Below, in pieces: positions 9,065-17,548 of a stretch of DNA of 64,000 bases (its first letter is position 1; the number at the start of each line of letters is the position of its first letter). Made by a program: the position numbers and the translations under genes. The DNA comes from Desulfovibrio sp. JC010 (GTDB taxonomy: Bacteria; Desulfobacterota; Desulfovibrionia; Desulfovibrionales; Desulfovibrionaceae). Where the stretch lies: contig NZ_VOIQ01000010.1 in the NCBI RefSeq assembly GCF_010470675.1, forward strand, positions 124,001 to 188,000, given 5' to 3'. The notes under the pieces are model-generated. The model ran no database searches. It had not been told where the DNA came from and saw only the letters and a program-made list of their open reading frames with translations.

Positions 9065-10801
9065 CTACTTACTCCATTTCTTAGTTAACTCCTCAAAATC
9101 AACATCTCTCCATGCCTGTTTCCACTCTTCAAGGTATGGCACATCTGCTGACGAAGGTTCAGGATCACATTTATCAATTTTTACGACAGATGGAAGCACA
9201 ACAGCCTCACCAATAAGGATACCTTCACCTGCTCTAAGCGAAGGTAGGCTGTCAGTAAGGTTTCCTAATGTGTCTGGAAGCAATCTTTTTACGTAGCGTT
9301 GATCGTCTGGATTGGTGAGACGCATAGCTATGAAGTTGCTGCACTGCGAAAATATTGTTTCAGAGACCTCAGAAGGACGCTGTGTTGCTATAAGCAAACT
9401 AACTCCATATTTTCTCCCCTCCTTGGCAATAGCCTCAATCGCTTTCTGGGAAGATTTATAACGCGCAAGATCACTTTTCGGGGCATATTTATGTATTTCT
9501 TCATAAACAAGCAAAAGAGGAGTCTCAACAGTATTGCATATTTTCTTATAATAATATCCATATTCATGAAGAAGCCTTGAAATCAAAGAAACTGTTATGC
9601 TTAATACTTCAAAGGGAACCCCACTCAAATCAATAATACTTACGTTACTTTCATTTCCTTCTCGATAGCCTATCAACTGCTTTAAAACATCTTCGAAAGT
9701 CATATTTTTAGCAGCATCCCCAAACAGAAATTCTAGCCGATCATTACTAATTTTACTTTCAAGTCTAGATATGAATTTAGTTAAAGTGCCATCAGCATAT
9801 GCGCCCTTCTTACTAGTCCTTTGCTTGTAAGTAAATTTGTAGTCCGTAGTAAAATATGCACATAACTTTTCTTGTTCACTATCAAAACACTTCTCTTGAT
9901 TATCAACATAGATCTTAGTTGGATCATCACCCATAGTACATTCGCTAGCCAAACTTTTAATACAACTAGCGACTTCATCTATGTCAAAAAAAACAGGGCT
10001 ATCAAAAAATATTTTATCTACTTCAGGATGATGATGTTTTTTATTCGTAACGATTACGTTGCGCAGGACTGAAGCCTGATTGTAGTTATTAAAGTCTCCA
10101 GATTCCAAAAAAAGTTCTTCAAGCTCTTCTGCATTAAACAACCAGTATGGAAGAGATAGGCCGTCAATAGTTATAATGTTAGCATCAGGAAATGCTTTCT
10201 GATACTCTGAATGAATATCAAATACAACGATATGCGAATTATTTAATCCATCAAAACCAGTTGCGCGTGCAGAAATTGCATTTTGTACTATTCTAGCAAC
10301 TGAATGAGATTTACCTGACCCCGTAGATCCGACAACAGCAATATGTTTATTAAAGAACTTATTACCATCAACTGGAACTTTTATATTTTCCTGTTGAGCA
10401 AGGCTGGCAAAAACAAACTTTTCTTCATCGCTAACACTGTTCTCGAAAATACTTTTGATGGCATCAAAGCTTGCAGGTCTTACACTTGTAGGGGGAATTG
10501 CTATGGTATCTCCACCACGTTCAAATTTGCCATTTTCAACGATTCCTAACGGCATAGCCTCAATAATATATACGCGCTTTGTATCAACATTTCCGGCGTC
10601 ATCTTTGATTTCTTTCAATTCAATCGAAAAACTTTCAATCGCAGCAACTAGTCTATGATTTTCATCATCGGAAACTTCAAGATAAGAACCTACTTTTAAC
10701 TTTTCACCGGGGATACAAAAATCATGGATGGCATCAACTGAAATTTTAATCTTATCTGGATAAACACCTATGACTTCTGCAATAACTTTTTCTTCAGACA
10801 T
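9065..10801 (-). CDS. herA: HerA-like hexameric ATPase/DNA translocase (defence)
   Basis: A 578-residue HerA/FtsK-like ATPase. There is an N-terminal HAS-barrel-like region (1-130), Walker A GSTGSGKS at 158-165, a Walker B/Glu in LLLVYEEIHKYAP, and the sensor segment ATQRPSEVSETIFSQCSNFIAMRL. It lies 18 bp after a DUF4297 gene on the same strand. HerA paired with a DUF4297 or SIR2 effector is a known anti-phage system in which the ATPase ring scaffolds the nuclease. The codons are much more AT-rich than those of hipA, a sign of separate acquisition. Confidence 0.88.
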   Translation of the reverse strand: MSEEKVIAEVIGVYPDKIKISVDAIHDFCIPGEKLKVGSYLEVSDDENHRLVAAIESFSIELKEIKDDAGNVDTKRVYIIEAMPLGIVENGKFERGGDTIAIPPTSVRPASFDAIKSIFENSVSDEEKFVFASLAQQENIKVPVDGNKFFNKHIAVVGSTGSGKSHSVARIVQNAISARATGFDGLNNSHIVVFDIHSEYQKAFPDANIITIDGLSLPYWLFNAEELEELFLESGDFNNYNQASVLRNVIVTNKKHHHPEVDKIFFDSPVFFDIDEVASCIKSLASECTMGDDPTKIYVDNQEKCFDSEQEKLCAYFTTDYKFTYKQRTSKKGAYADGTLTKFISRLESKISNDRLEFLFGDAAKNMTFEDVLKQLIGYREGNESNVSIIDLSGVPFEVLSITVSLISRLLHEYGYYYKKICNTVETPLLLVYEEIHKYAPKSDLARYKSSQKAIEAIAKEGRKYGVSLLIATQRPSEVSETIFSQCSNFIAMRLTNPDDQRYVKRLLPDTLGNLTDSLPSLRAGEGILIGEAVVLPSVVKIDKCDPEPSSADVPYLEEWKQAWRDVDFEELTKKWSK

Positions 10802-10819
10802 GACAGACTCCTTAAATAA

Positions 10820-11971
10820 CTAAATCATTTTTCCTATATCACCAAGGTCTTGGATTTGAATCTTTACGTGTTTAACATCAGCATCTATCTTAATCGGTGT
10901 TGAGCAAAAAAATTGAAAAATTTCCTTTGGCCGATTGGCAACCTCAAAGGTTTGAAAAATTTCATCAACACTATGAATAAAAAACATATCAAAACGATCC
11001 GTCTTAGATTGAATTTCAACCAACAATTTTGGATCAAAAGAAGCCCCTTTAAAATAATGCCCATCTTTAAAACTTTTACCTGCGGCACGAATCTTCTCTT
11101 TAAGCTCAATTAGCTGATTCTCCTTGATACGGAGGAAAAAAAACGGGGAACATCTTTCAGTATTAGGGATTCTATCAGAATGCTTACCCCATTTCATTGC
11201 AATATCATAAAGGACATGTCTTAAAAGATGAGATTCCCACTCCACCGGGGGTTCAATAATAAATATGCGTTCTTTGGCATCAATATGTTGGCGTTTAAAG
11301 TATTGTTTGTGTATATGCTTTTGAAATTTATCCTTACCTAAAAATTCAACATAAGCAGTCCTGAAAATAACATCCTTTGCAGTGGCAACCAATTTATCAA
11401 GCTCATCCTTAGAGCATACTCGCTCCCCAGCTTGTTCTAATTTATATTTAAGAACTAGTCGTTCAAGATGTGAAACCATCATAGCATGGTAGCAACATGC
11501 ATCATTTTCATCACAATTATAAGACCGCGAAATTTCTGTTATTAAAATTTCAAACTGCTTCTTAAAGTCTGGAGCATAAATAAGTTTAAACTTCTCAACA
11601 AACTTACCTTTTATGGCAGCATCAAACTTGCCCTGCTCTTTCCCAAGATAGGAATTCAACATATCTATATCAAATAGAATCGTTTTTTCACCAGATCCTG
11701 CAAAATAAGCATATATACAATACCCTAGCTCTGAATTTTCACTAAAATCAGTAAGTAATTTGATAATAATATTTTTTATTTTCTGCTTTTGTTCAGAGGC
11801 AGTGTATTCACGTCCATAATATTTAACCTGAATTGCGCAATCTTCATAATTATGGTCTTGCAAGTGTTCAATTTGATAAACCCTATCTGGATTCTGAATC
11901 ATATCCAACAGGGCTTTATCAAATTGATAGGCGAACCCTCGAATCGCTATATATCCGCCATCTTCCTTCAT
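10820..11971 (-). CDS. DUF4297-like effector nuclease of a HerA-DUF4297 system
   Basis: A 383-residue protein. The N-terminus GYIAIRGFAYQFDKALLDMI, then YQIEHL, then a Q-V-K segment (AIQVKYYG) has the pattern of the DUF4297/Cap4-type PD-(D/E)xK nuclease domain. The rest is helical and unrecognised. It is upstream of and probably co-transcribed with herA. In characterised systems the pair degrades or nicks DNA on infection. The specific catalytic residues are my reading of the motif and need a profile search. Confidence 0.72.
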   Translation of the reverse strand: MKEDGGYIAIRGFAYQFDKALLDMIQNPDRVYQIEHLQDHNYEDCAIQVKYYGREYTASEQKQKIKNIIIKLLTDFSENSELGYCIYAYFAGSGEKTILFDIDMLNSYLGKEQGKFDAAIKGKFVEKFKLIYAPDFKKQFEILITEISRSYNCDENDACCYHAMMVSHLERLVLKYKLEQAGERVCSKDELDKLVATAKDVIFRTAYVEFLGKDKFQKHIHKQYFKRQHIDAKERIFIIEPPVEWESHLLRHVLYDIAMKWGKHSDRIPNTERCSPFFFLRIKENQLIELKEKIRAAGKSFKDGHYFKGASFDPKLLVEIQSKTDRFDMFFIHSVDEIFQTFEVANRPKEIFQFFCSTPIKIDADVKHVKIQIQDLGDIGKMI

Positions 11972-12144
11972 TCGAACTATCCCTTTCTTAGTCTACTAAA
12001 ACCAAATTTAACTGAACTTAATTTCACGCAAAAACTTATACTCCTCTCAAATTAATTTGTATAGCTATTTTATAACAACGCCATCCCGGTTAATATTTAA
12101 TCACCGAACCATTTTAGTTCGAAATTGTTTTGCCATCTTCCCCC

Positions 12145-12339
12145 TCACCCGCGCAACCTCGTAAGCTTCCGCAAAACATCTTCCAACTCGCTCTGCAAGT
12201 CCCGGCAACCCTGAACCTCCCTTTCCAACTCCGAGATCCTGCGCCCCTGCGCATCTATTTTCAGGTCTTGCTCTTTCAGACGGCGGGACTGCTCCATTCG
12301 GGCTAGGGCCTCCGATAAGCTCTTCGATAATTCGTTCAT
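12145..12339 (-). CDS. small coiled-coil protein
   Basis: 64 residues, almost all a charged coiled coil (heptads through SEALARMEQSRRLKEQDLKI and ISELEREVQGCRDLQSELED). GGAGG lies 9 nt before the ATG at 12339, which makes it a credible gene. No family is recognised. It is isolated between the HerA-DUF4297 pair and the head-protein-like gene. Longer overlapping minus-strand frames here have no ribosome site and are not called. Confidence 0.6.
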   Translation of the reverse strand: MNELSKSLSEALARMEQSRRLKEQDLKIDAQGRRISELEREVQGCRDLQSELEDVLRKLTRLRG

Positions 12340-12661
12340 GATCTACCTCCGCAATAAAACGGCTGGACCACCAAGTTCTGTGAGAACACGACAGAACTTG
12401 ACGATGAAATTCCAATACTATCAACAGGTAAGGAGTTTTTGACTTAGGAGGCTCTAGATTCTGAAAAAATCTGAAATTGATGGACAGAAGTTGTTTCTGG
12501 GCTACCTGAATCAGCAATTTTTCATCTTTCTTCCGGGACGGACACTGGCAAGTCATTCCATGTCCGACCTCCCGGCTAGTTTATAAGTATCAGGGGAAAA
12601 GTCGCTTTTGAACCGCTGGGGCTCATAGCACATCCCCGGAATTATAAACTATGGAGGAAAG

Positions 12662-13687
12662 ATGAAATCTTTCAATCATTACAAAATGGAACTGAGGCCC
12701 CGTAGCGAACTGACAACCGGACTCGTACTGTACGGTGAGACCGAACCTGCGGAAATGCAGATTGAAAATCTCTGGAAAATTGTTGACCGCAGAACAGGTG
12801 AAGAGCTTGCAGACCCAAAACCTGACTTTGATGAATTCTCATCCTCTGACCGCATGTATCCCTCCATGATGAAGCCGGAAGTCAAACGTCGCTGGGACCT
12901 GAAAAATTATGAATGGGAAGAAACCAAAGCTCAACATGCCAAACTGAGACGCATGGTCCATGCGCAGTTCATGGAACAGAACCCCAACATGCCTATAGTT
13001 CAAAAACTGAAAAAGACGACCTACGGAAACAAAATTCAAAATGAATTCAAAAACTATATCAATACTAGAAATAGTGACCTGTATGAATTTTACCAAGAGG
13101 AGCCGGATGCTGTTGACAGCAATAGTCTACAAAACCAAATAAATCCTTATGTTGAGAACAAATATAGAAACATGAACTCCACTTCAAAAACTCCCCCCAA
13201 AAAGACTGAAAGCAATAGCACTCTGCACACATACTGGACTGTACACCCAAAATCCAAAGCATGCATAAAATGCAAAGAAATGACTGGCTATAGACACAAT
13301 GAAGAACCTGAACGTCCGCATCCCAACTGCAAATGTGAGATACGCAAGCACACTTCAAAGAAAAAACCTAAAGATGATGCAAGGTCCAAAGAGTACACTA
13401 TCAACGGTTCCGTGAGTTCCCAGACTTCATTTTGGGCCAAAAAATTTATTGCAGGACAAAGCCTGCAAATTAAAGTTAGAAATATGGGGCCTTCAGTGCT
13501 GGGAGGTGTAGATATTTCAGTAGATGGATCATCTGCAATAAACCCAGCCCATATCCCGATAGGTACCAGCAAGACTTACAGGATATCACAATTTGGGAAA
13601 GTTCCTGTCACATGGGACCTTGAAATAAAACCAGCAGGAGTTGATAATTGCTTCTTTACTTTCGAAATATATTCCACATGGGACTGA
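12662..13687 (+). CDS. unknown protein with phage-minor-head-like Cys/His loop
   Basis: A 341-residue protein with TGGAGGAAAG right before the ATG. The N-terminal ~180 residues are charged and unrecognised. At about 205-240, CIKCKEM...RPHPNCKCEI has the C-x2-C plus HPNCxC pattern seen at the C-terminus of Mu gpF/SPP1 gp7-type head proteins. The last ~95 residues (ISVDGSSAINP, VPVTWDLEIKP) look like a beta-sandwich. Its end overlaps the next gene by 40 bp, so the two are co-translated. No other phage structural genes are nearby, so this may be a repurposed module. Confidence 0.6.
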   Translation: MKSFNHYKMELRPRSELTTGLVLYGETEPAEMQIENLWKIVDRRTGEELADPKPDFDEFSSSDRMYPSMMKPEVKRRWDLKNYEWEETKAQHAKLRRMVHAQFMEQNPNMPIVQKLKKTTYGNKIQNEFKNYINTRNSDLYEFYQEEPDAVDSNSLQNQINPYVENKYRNMNSTSKTPPKKTESNSTLHTYWTVHPKSKACIKCKEMTGYRHNEEPERPHPNCKCEIRKHTSKKKPKDDARSKEYTINGSVSSQTSFWAKKFIAGQSLQIKVRNMGPSVLGGVDISVDGSSAINPAHIPIGTSKTYRISQFGKVPVTWDLEIKPAGVDNCFFTFEIYSTWD

Positions 13688-14379
13688 TAAGCACTCTGCT
13701 TCTTACCGCTCTCTGCTCAACAGTTCATGCGGACACAACCTTCAAACTAAACTGCCAAGACGTAAAAAAAATAAACATCTACGAAGTCGATGGAGAAACA
13801 GCACCGAGAATTAATGTAAAGCCTGATGAGTGCTACTATAGGGTACAGGTGACATTAAATCGAAAAGCAGTAATAAGACTTAAAAATTCTGCGCAATTCT
13901 CCAACTGTACAGAATTTTTAATCGATGGGTATGTTCATACGCACCTAATGCGCTTTGATGTGAACATCAACGATGAAATTCTGAAAGGATTTGTCCCGGA
14001 CCTTAAAAACACCAAAATGAATCGCAACATGTACTTCTTATTTATGGAATTAACTAAAAAAGATGCCATCAAAACAGCAAAAAAAATATGTGCAGACTTT
14101 GAACCGGACATATTCCCACTTCGCGAGTTAAAACAAGCTTTGGGGATAGGCGATGACTACAGCGACTGCCAAGGAATAGAAGCTCCATATGAAACAGCCC
14201 AAGGAATGATCAATGAATGCGTTAAACGCATTAAAACCGGGTTGAGTTGCGAAGAATTCAGGCTCAATTGCAATCCTGTTTCCACAGACAAAAGAATAAG
14301 CCCCAATAAACGGCCATCGGTAATATTACCCGCTGAAGCAGCATCTTCTTATTTAAAGCTAAAAAAAAAATCGCAATAA
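13648..14379 (+). CDS. secreted/periplasmic protein of unknown function
   Basis: 243 residues. The TTG start at 13648 has GGAG 7 nt upstream; ATG at 13678 is the alternative. A signal peptide is evident (MGLISTLLLTALCSTVHA, with cleavage after A-D). The mature part has eight or more Cys residues (LNCQDV, DECYY, SNCTEF, KICADF, SDCQG, NECVK, SCEEFRLNC), probably disulphide-bonded in the periplasm. It overlaps the preceding gene, which implies a shared function. No family is recognised. A TTCG-loop terminator follows at 14400. Confidence 0.65.
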   Translation: MLLYFRNIFHMGLISTLLLTALCSTVHADTTFKLNCQDVKKINIYEVDGETAPRINVKPDECYYRVQVTLNRKAVIRLKNSAQFSNCTEFLIDGYVHTHLMRFDVNINDEILKGFVPDLKNTKMNRNMYFLFMELTKKDAIKTAKKICADFEPDIFPLRELKQALGIGDDYSDCQGIEAPYETAQGMINECVKRIKTGLSCEEFRLNCNPVSTDKRISPNKRPSVILPAEAASSYLKLKKKSQ

Positions 14380-14398
14380 AAAAACGGCTCAAAATCAT

Positions 14399-14431
14399 CT
14401 AAGCCCTTGGACTTCGGTCCGGGGGCTTTCT
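14399..14431 (+). terminator. intrinsic terminator after the secreted-protein gene
   Basis: AAGCCCTTGGAC / TTCG / GTCCGGGGGCTT folds as a long stem with a UUCG-type tetraloop, followed by TTCTC. It ends the 12662-14379 operon. Confidence 0.7.
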
Positions 14432-14445
14432 CAACTAAATTAACC

Positions 14446-14505
14446 GGGACAATATGGACAAAATGGACAGAAATCGAATTTTGTCCATATTGTCCATTTT
14501 GTCCC
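14446..14505. repeat. inverted array of GGACA iterons
   Basis: Three direct copies of GGACAA/GGACA at about 9-bp spacing on the left (14446-14470) face three TGTCC copies on the right (14481-14505), making a ~60-bp imperfect palindrome around AAATCGAAT. It sits between convergent genes. It could act as a bidirectional terminator, or as a multi-site operator or replication iteron. Confidence 0.6.
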
Positions 14506-14512
14506 GTGGTTT

Positions 14513-14908
14513 TTATTTTGGTTTGTTGCCCTCGTGCCTGAACTCGGCAGGAAGGTTTTCACGGAATTCTTCGATCACAGAATTGGCAGGTCTGACCATT
14601 TCCAGTTTCTGGATGTAGTCCTTGGCTATAACTTTATCAGCGATGACTTTATATTCTTTGTGTGGGAACTGCTTTTTCGCTGTCGGGTCAGCGACCATTT
14701 CAAGGATCATGTTGGCGAAGAAGAATCCTTCTTTGCGTGCGCCTTTCAATGCTTTCTCAGCCTTGCCACAACGCGCTTTCAAAGTTTTTGTGTCTTTCAG
14801 CTTCTTTTCCAACTCTTCAATCTGTAAATCTTGTGCTGCTCCGCCTAAGTCTGATTTTGATGAAAACCTAGGATACTTCTGCTCAATCTGCTCAACTTCA
14901 TCTAAGTC
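14513..14908 (-). CDS. coiled-coil domain reached by -1 frameshift from the 14902-15456 gene
   Basis: This frame is open for 131 codons but has no good start: only TTG at 14812, without a ribosome site. It begins in the -1 frame exactly where the upstream gene ends at a T TTT TTG heptamer (A7 on the plus strand, 14909-14915). Its product starts DLDEVEQIEQKYPRFSSKSD, has a lysine-rich coiled coil (EELEKKLKDTKTLK) and ends with a basic tail. Read as the C-terminal part of a 314-residue fusion, made either by programmed frameshifting or by an indel in the homopolymer. Confidence 0.5.
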   Translation of the reverse strand, partial: DLDEVEQIEQKYPRFSSKSDLGGAAQDLQIEELEKKLKDTKTLKARCGKAEKALKGARKEGFFFANMILEMVADPTAKKQFPHKEYKVIADKVIAKDYIQKLEMVRPANSVIEEFRENLPAEFRHEGNKPK

Positions 14909-15456
14909 AAAAAAACACCGCTCATCAAAAGACGATTCAATCTTTCGGCCTGACGGAAAAATGAGGAATAAAAATAACGCAGCAATGAGAATTTTTGGGA
15001 ATTATACTCAAATTGAAAATAGACATGCAATCTGGTTTCAAGAATAGCATTTGTAAAATCAGCACTAGACGTTCTGTCCCATCGAACTCTCAGTTCTGAG
15101 GCTGATATTCTACGCGGAACTTCATACTTTACGAACCAGTTCAAGCCCTCAGCAAAATAAGATACCACACGATTGAGCAACCAAATTGTTCCGCAAACAA
15201 TCACGGTACACACAAAAGCATAAGCTAAAAACGCCATGTTCGAAGGATTCGGCCCATATTGAACCAAAAGAACAGACCCAATCAAGCTAAGGAACAGGAT
15301 AACTGCATCTATCCATTTATCTTCACCCAGCTCGTCTTTAAGTGGTTGAATCAAAATTTCACGGTTTGTTTCTTTAACAGGTTTGGACTTGGTCTTAACA
15401 CCTTGCGGTTCATTCATGCTCAATCTCTCCATAGTTTTATCGGGCTTAGCCATCAT
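14902..15456 (-). CDS. two-helix membrane protein
   Basis: 184 residues with a hydrophilic N-terminus (~45), two adjacent membrane segments (AVILFLSLIGSVLLVQYG and FLAYAFVCTVIVCGTIWLL) and a cytoplasmic tail. The zero frame stops with TAG right after a seven-U run that forms the slippery heptamer U UUU UUG, and a -1 shift would add 131 residues. It is the last gene of E1 before att2. No family is recognised. Confidence 0.6.
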   Translation of the reverse strand: MMAKPDKTMERLSMNEPQGVKTKSKPVKETNREILIQPLKDELGEDKWIDAVILFLSLIGSVLLVQYGPNPSNMAFLAYAFVCTVIVCGTIWLLNRVVSYFAEGLNWFVKYEVPRRISASELRVRWDRTSSADFTNAILETRLHVYFQFEYNSQKFSLLRYFYSSFFRQAERLNRLLMSGVFLT

Positions 15457-15583
15457 TAACCGAGCTGAATCTTATTTACAAATAACAAACTAATTAACTG
15501 AACTCACTCAGTAAATTTAATATGGGGAACAGCAAGCAGAAAAAGTTTCGATTTAATCAAACTTTTTTCACTTTTTTGAATTT

Positions 15584-15605
15584 TATGGGGAAGAGTGTGG
15601 GGAAG
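15584..15605 (+). repeat. E1 right arm-type direct-repeat pair
   Basis: TATGGGGAA and TGTGGGGAA about one turn apart, 60 bp inside att2. It mirrors the pair at 6103-6124 and marks the right end of E1. Confidence 0.62.
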
Positions 15606-15618
15606 TCTGTTTTGGACA

Positions 15619-15659
15619 TAAAAAAAGGGCCTTTCGCTTTTTGCGAAAAACCCTTTAAT
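15619..15659 (-). terminator. E1-borne terminator placed after the tRNA-Leu half
   Basis: On the minus strand AAAGGGTTTTTCGC / AAAAA / GCGAAAGGCCC is followed by seven T. It occupies the position of the tRNA terminator but its sequence differs from those at att1, att3 and the intact tRNA. So E1 brought its own terminator for the tRNA it would complete. Confidence 0.7.
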
Positions 15660-15665
15660 TTCAAG

Positions 15666-15723
15666 TGGTACCGGGAGCGAGACTCGAACTCGCAAGGGCG
15701 TGAACCCGGCGGATTTTGAGTCT
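15666..15723 (-). repeat. attachment site 2: displaced tRNA-Leu 3' half (E1/E2 junction)
   Basis: The same tRNA-Leu 3' segment as att1, from the CCA end through the anticodon stem, with the GCGAG/CTCGC T-stem. Identity with the intact tRNA ends after GAGTC. It separates E1 from E2. Confidence 0.9.
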
Positions 15724-15840
15724 GTAGAATATCTATCAGCACCCTTCACTACTTTTAACAATTAACTTGTAATATCAATGATTAACTCATAGTATAACGT
15801 CATCACATTTCATCTCTTAACATCTCCTTTAAGCTCAAAA

Positions 15841-15860
15841 AGTGGGGCATAAGTGGGGCA
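15841..15860 (+). repeat. E2 left arm-type direct-repeat pair
   Basis: AGTGGGGCA twice, 11 bp apart, ending 13 bp before the int2 ATG. The matching pair (18 of 20 positions) is at 30863-30882, at the other end of E2. Confidence 0.65.
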
Positions 15861-15873
15861 CGGAGAACATAGC

Positions 15874-17040
15874 ATGGCAGAGAAAAAACAACCTACCAGT
15901 TTCAGAGGTGTTCGATTCAGACCACACCAGACACGTCGACATGGCGTCAGAAAAGACCGCGACTACTTCATACGCTATACGACCGCAGAAAAAAAGGTCG
16001 AAGAATCTGTTGGATGGTCCTCTGAGGGAATGACCGCTGAAAAGGCGTCAATTATACGCAATGAACTGATTCAAGCCAATAAGCTCGGTCGCGGTCCTAG
16101 AACCTTAAAAGAGCGGCGGGACCAAGAGACACGTGAACGGGCGAAACAAGATCGAGAGAACGTCACATTTTCAGATTTTTTTCATAATACATATTACCCC
16201 CAAGCTCAGCTGGCTAAAGCTCCTAAGACTCATAAGGGAGAATTTCAGCATGTACGGGACTGGATTGCTCCCGTTGTCGGGGATATGATCATAAAGGAGA
16301 TTACGCCTGACGACCTCGCCATAATTGTTCAGAATTTAAATGACAAAGGGAGATCAAAAAGAACGATTCAGCATGTATTAAGCACTTTTCGAATCGTCTG
16401 GAACCACGCCAAAGAGCGCAATCTGGCTTCAGGAGACTGTCCACGGAAAGCGATAAAACTGGGCAAAATTGATAACGAAAGAACACGCTTTCTCAAACCA
16501 GAAGAAGTAAAAATTCTTCTCGAAGAAATCGCGAGCCGCGACACACGCGCTCACGACCTGACACTCGCCGCAGTAAACACAGGGGCACGCTTGGGAGAAC
16601 TTAGCTCTCTCACATGGAGAAATGTTGACCTTGTCAGACGAACACTAACAGTCATCCATACCAAGACACACAAACCGCGCACTTTTCCTATGACAGATGA
16701 TCTTTTCAATATGCTGTCACGACAAGAACAAGGAAGTGGTGCTGACCTTGTCTTCCCCAATAACAAAGGTGAAAAATGGAAAGAGCAACCTTGGGCATTC
16801 AGAGAAACCGTTAAAAAATTGGGATTTAACGATGGCATTGAAAGCTCTAAAGAAAGGCTTTCATTCCACAACCTCAGACATACAGCAGCGACACTAATGC
16901 TCATTGCTGGAGTTGACATAAGAACACTTCAAGACCTTTTCGGCTGGTCAACTACACAAATGGCTGCTCGGTATACGCATACAGTCAACGCGACAAAATC
17001 TAAGGCAGTGGAGGGACTGGGGAGAATTCTTTCGGGATGA
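15874..17040 (+). CDS. tyrosine integrase of element 2
   Basis: 388 residues from ATG 15874 (GGAG 8 nt upstream). The N-terminal domain FRGVRFRPHQTRRHGVRKDRDYF matches that of int3. Catalytic residues lie in TGARLGEL (Arg I), HNLRHTAATL (H-x-x-R) and the nucleophile Tyr near 367 in MAARYTHT. It ends in a TGA; eight more codons precede the next TAA, so within this TGA-rich element it is unclear whether the TGA is truly the stop, though the standard reading is likely. It recombines at tRNA-Leu(CAA). Confidence 0.92.
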   Translation: MAEKKQPTSFRGVRFRPHQTRRHGVRKDRDYFIRYTTAEKKVEESVGWSSEGMTAEKASIIRNELIQANKLGRGPRTLKERRDQETRERAKQDRENVTFSDFFHNTYYPQAQLAKAPKTHKGEFQHVRDWIAPVVGDMIIKEITPDDLAIIVQNLNDKGRSKRTIQHVLSTFRIVWNHAKERNLASGDCPRKAIKLGKIDNERTRFLKPEEVKILLEEIASRDTRAHDLTLAAVNTGARLGELSSLTWRNVDLVRRTLTVIHTKTHKPRTFPMTDDLFNMLSRQEQGSGADLVFPNNKGEKWKEQPWAFRETVKKLGFNDGIESSKERLSFHNLRHTAATLMLIAGVDIRTLQDLFGWSTTQMAARYTHTVNATKSKAVEGLGRILSG

Positions 17041-17160
17041 TTTAGGATACCCCGAAACTCTTAATCCGTTATTCAAGGCTCAAGTCCTTGGTGGCCTACC
17101 ACGGTAAATACAGGGTGTTAGACGTTTAGCCTAACGCCTTTTATTTTTTGTTTTTCCGGG

Positions 17161-17177
17161 TTGTACAACTCCTGTAC
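17161..17177 (-). repeat. stray E3-type arm repeat inside E2
   Basis: The minus strand reads GTACAGGAGTTGTACAA, 17 of 17 identical to the arm repeats at 31131-31147 and 57623-57639. It lies just after int2, whose relative int3 owns the other two copies. Confidence 0.7.
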
Positions 17178-17408
17178 GACCTTTTCACATGACGCTGAGT
17201 GACAAAGGGTGACTGTTCTTATCCGCCTACCCAAAAATTATGTCTGATTGTTGGGTTGGTATCCATTTTTAGGTGTGCCTTGCGGCTGCCACCCATTCTT
17301 ATCGATTCTTTGCCTCTACAAGGCCGTACAAGAGCTTAACATCTCTCACCGTAACTCTGGCTTCTCCTCAATGCTTCTTATCCTTAGATCCTAATTCTCA
17401 GCTTGGGT

Positions 17409-17431
17409 AAAATATTCGTTATGAATATTTT
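17409..17431. promoter_or_regulatory. AATATTC..GAATATT palindrome upstream of 17549
   Basis: AAAATATTCGTTATGAATATTTTTT is a palindrome centred on TTA. Related copies occur at about 22720-22757, 25052-25072, 30405-30475 and inside the 67-bp iterons (30541-30780), only in E2. Possible binding site of an E2 replication or regulatory protein. Confidence 0.5.
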
Positions 17432-17548
17432 TTGTGAGATGGTGCTAGTGAACAGGGCATGCGATTCAAATAGCTTGTCGTGTTTTTCCCTTCACTAGAC
17501 ACTCCATAATAATGGAGATAATGCTCATGTGAATTATAAGGAGGAACG

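Larger units (their letters stand above)
17041..17548. other. non-coding gap after int2
   Basis: No supported gene, also not when TGA is read as sense. It holds a terminator for int2 (GGTGTTAG / CCTAACGCC then TTTTATTTTTTG, 17114-17150), an E3-type arm repeat in inverted sense (17161-17177), an AATATTC palindrome (17409-17431) and the leader of the next gene. Confidence 0.7.

Noticed and set aside
12101-12556. 151-codon minus-strand frame overlapping the coiled-coil gene
   Set aside because: No ribosome site, unusual composition, and the overlapping 64-residue frame has an excellent site.
15504-15761. Frames across att2 (and the same at att1 and att3)
   Set aside because: They translate the tRNA-Leu 3' half and its terminator; they repeat at each att copy and are not genes.
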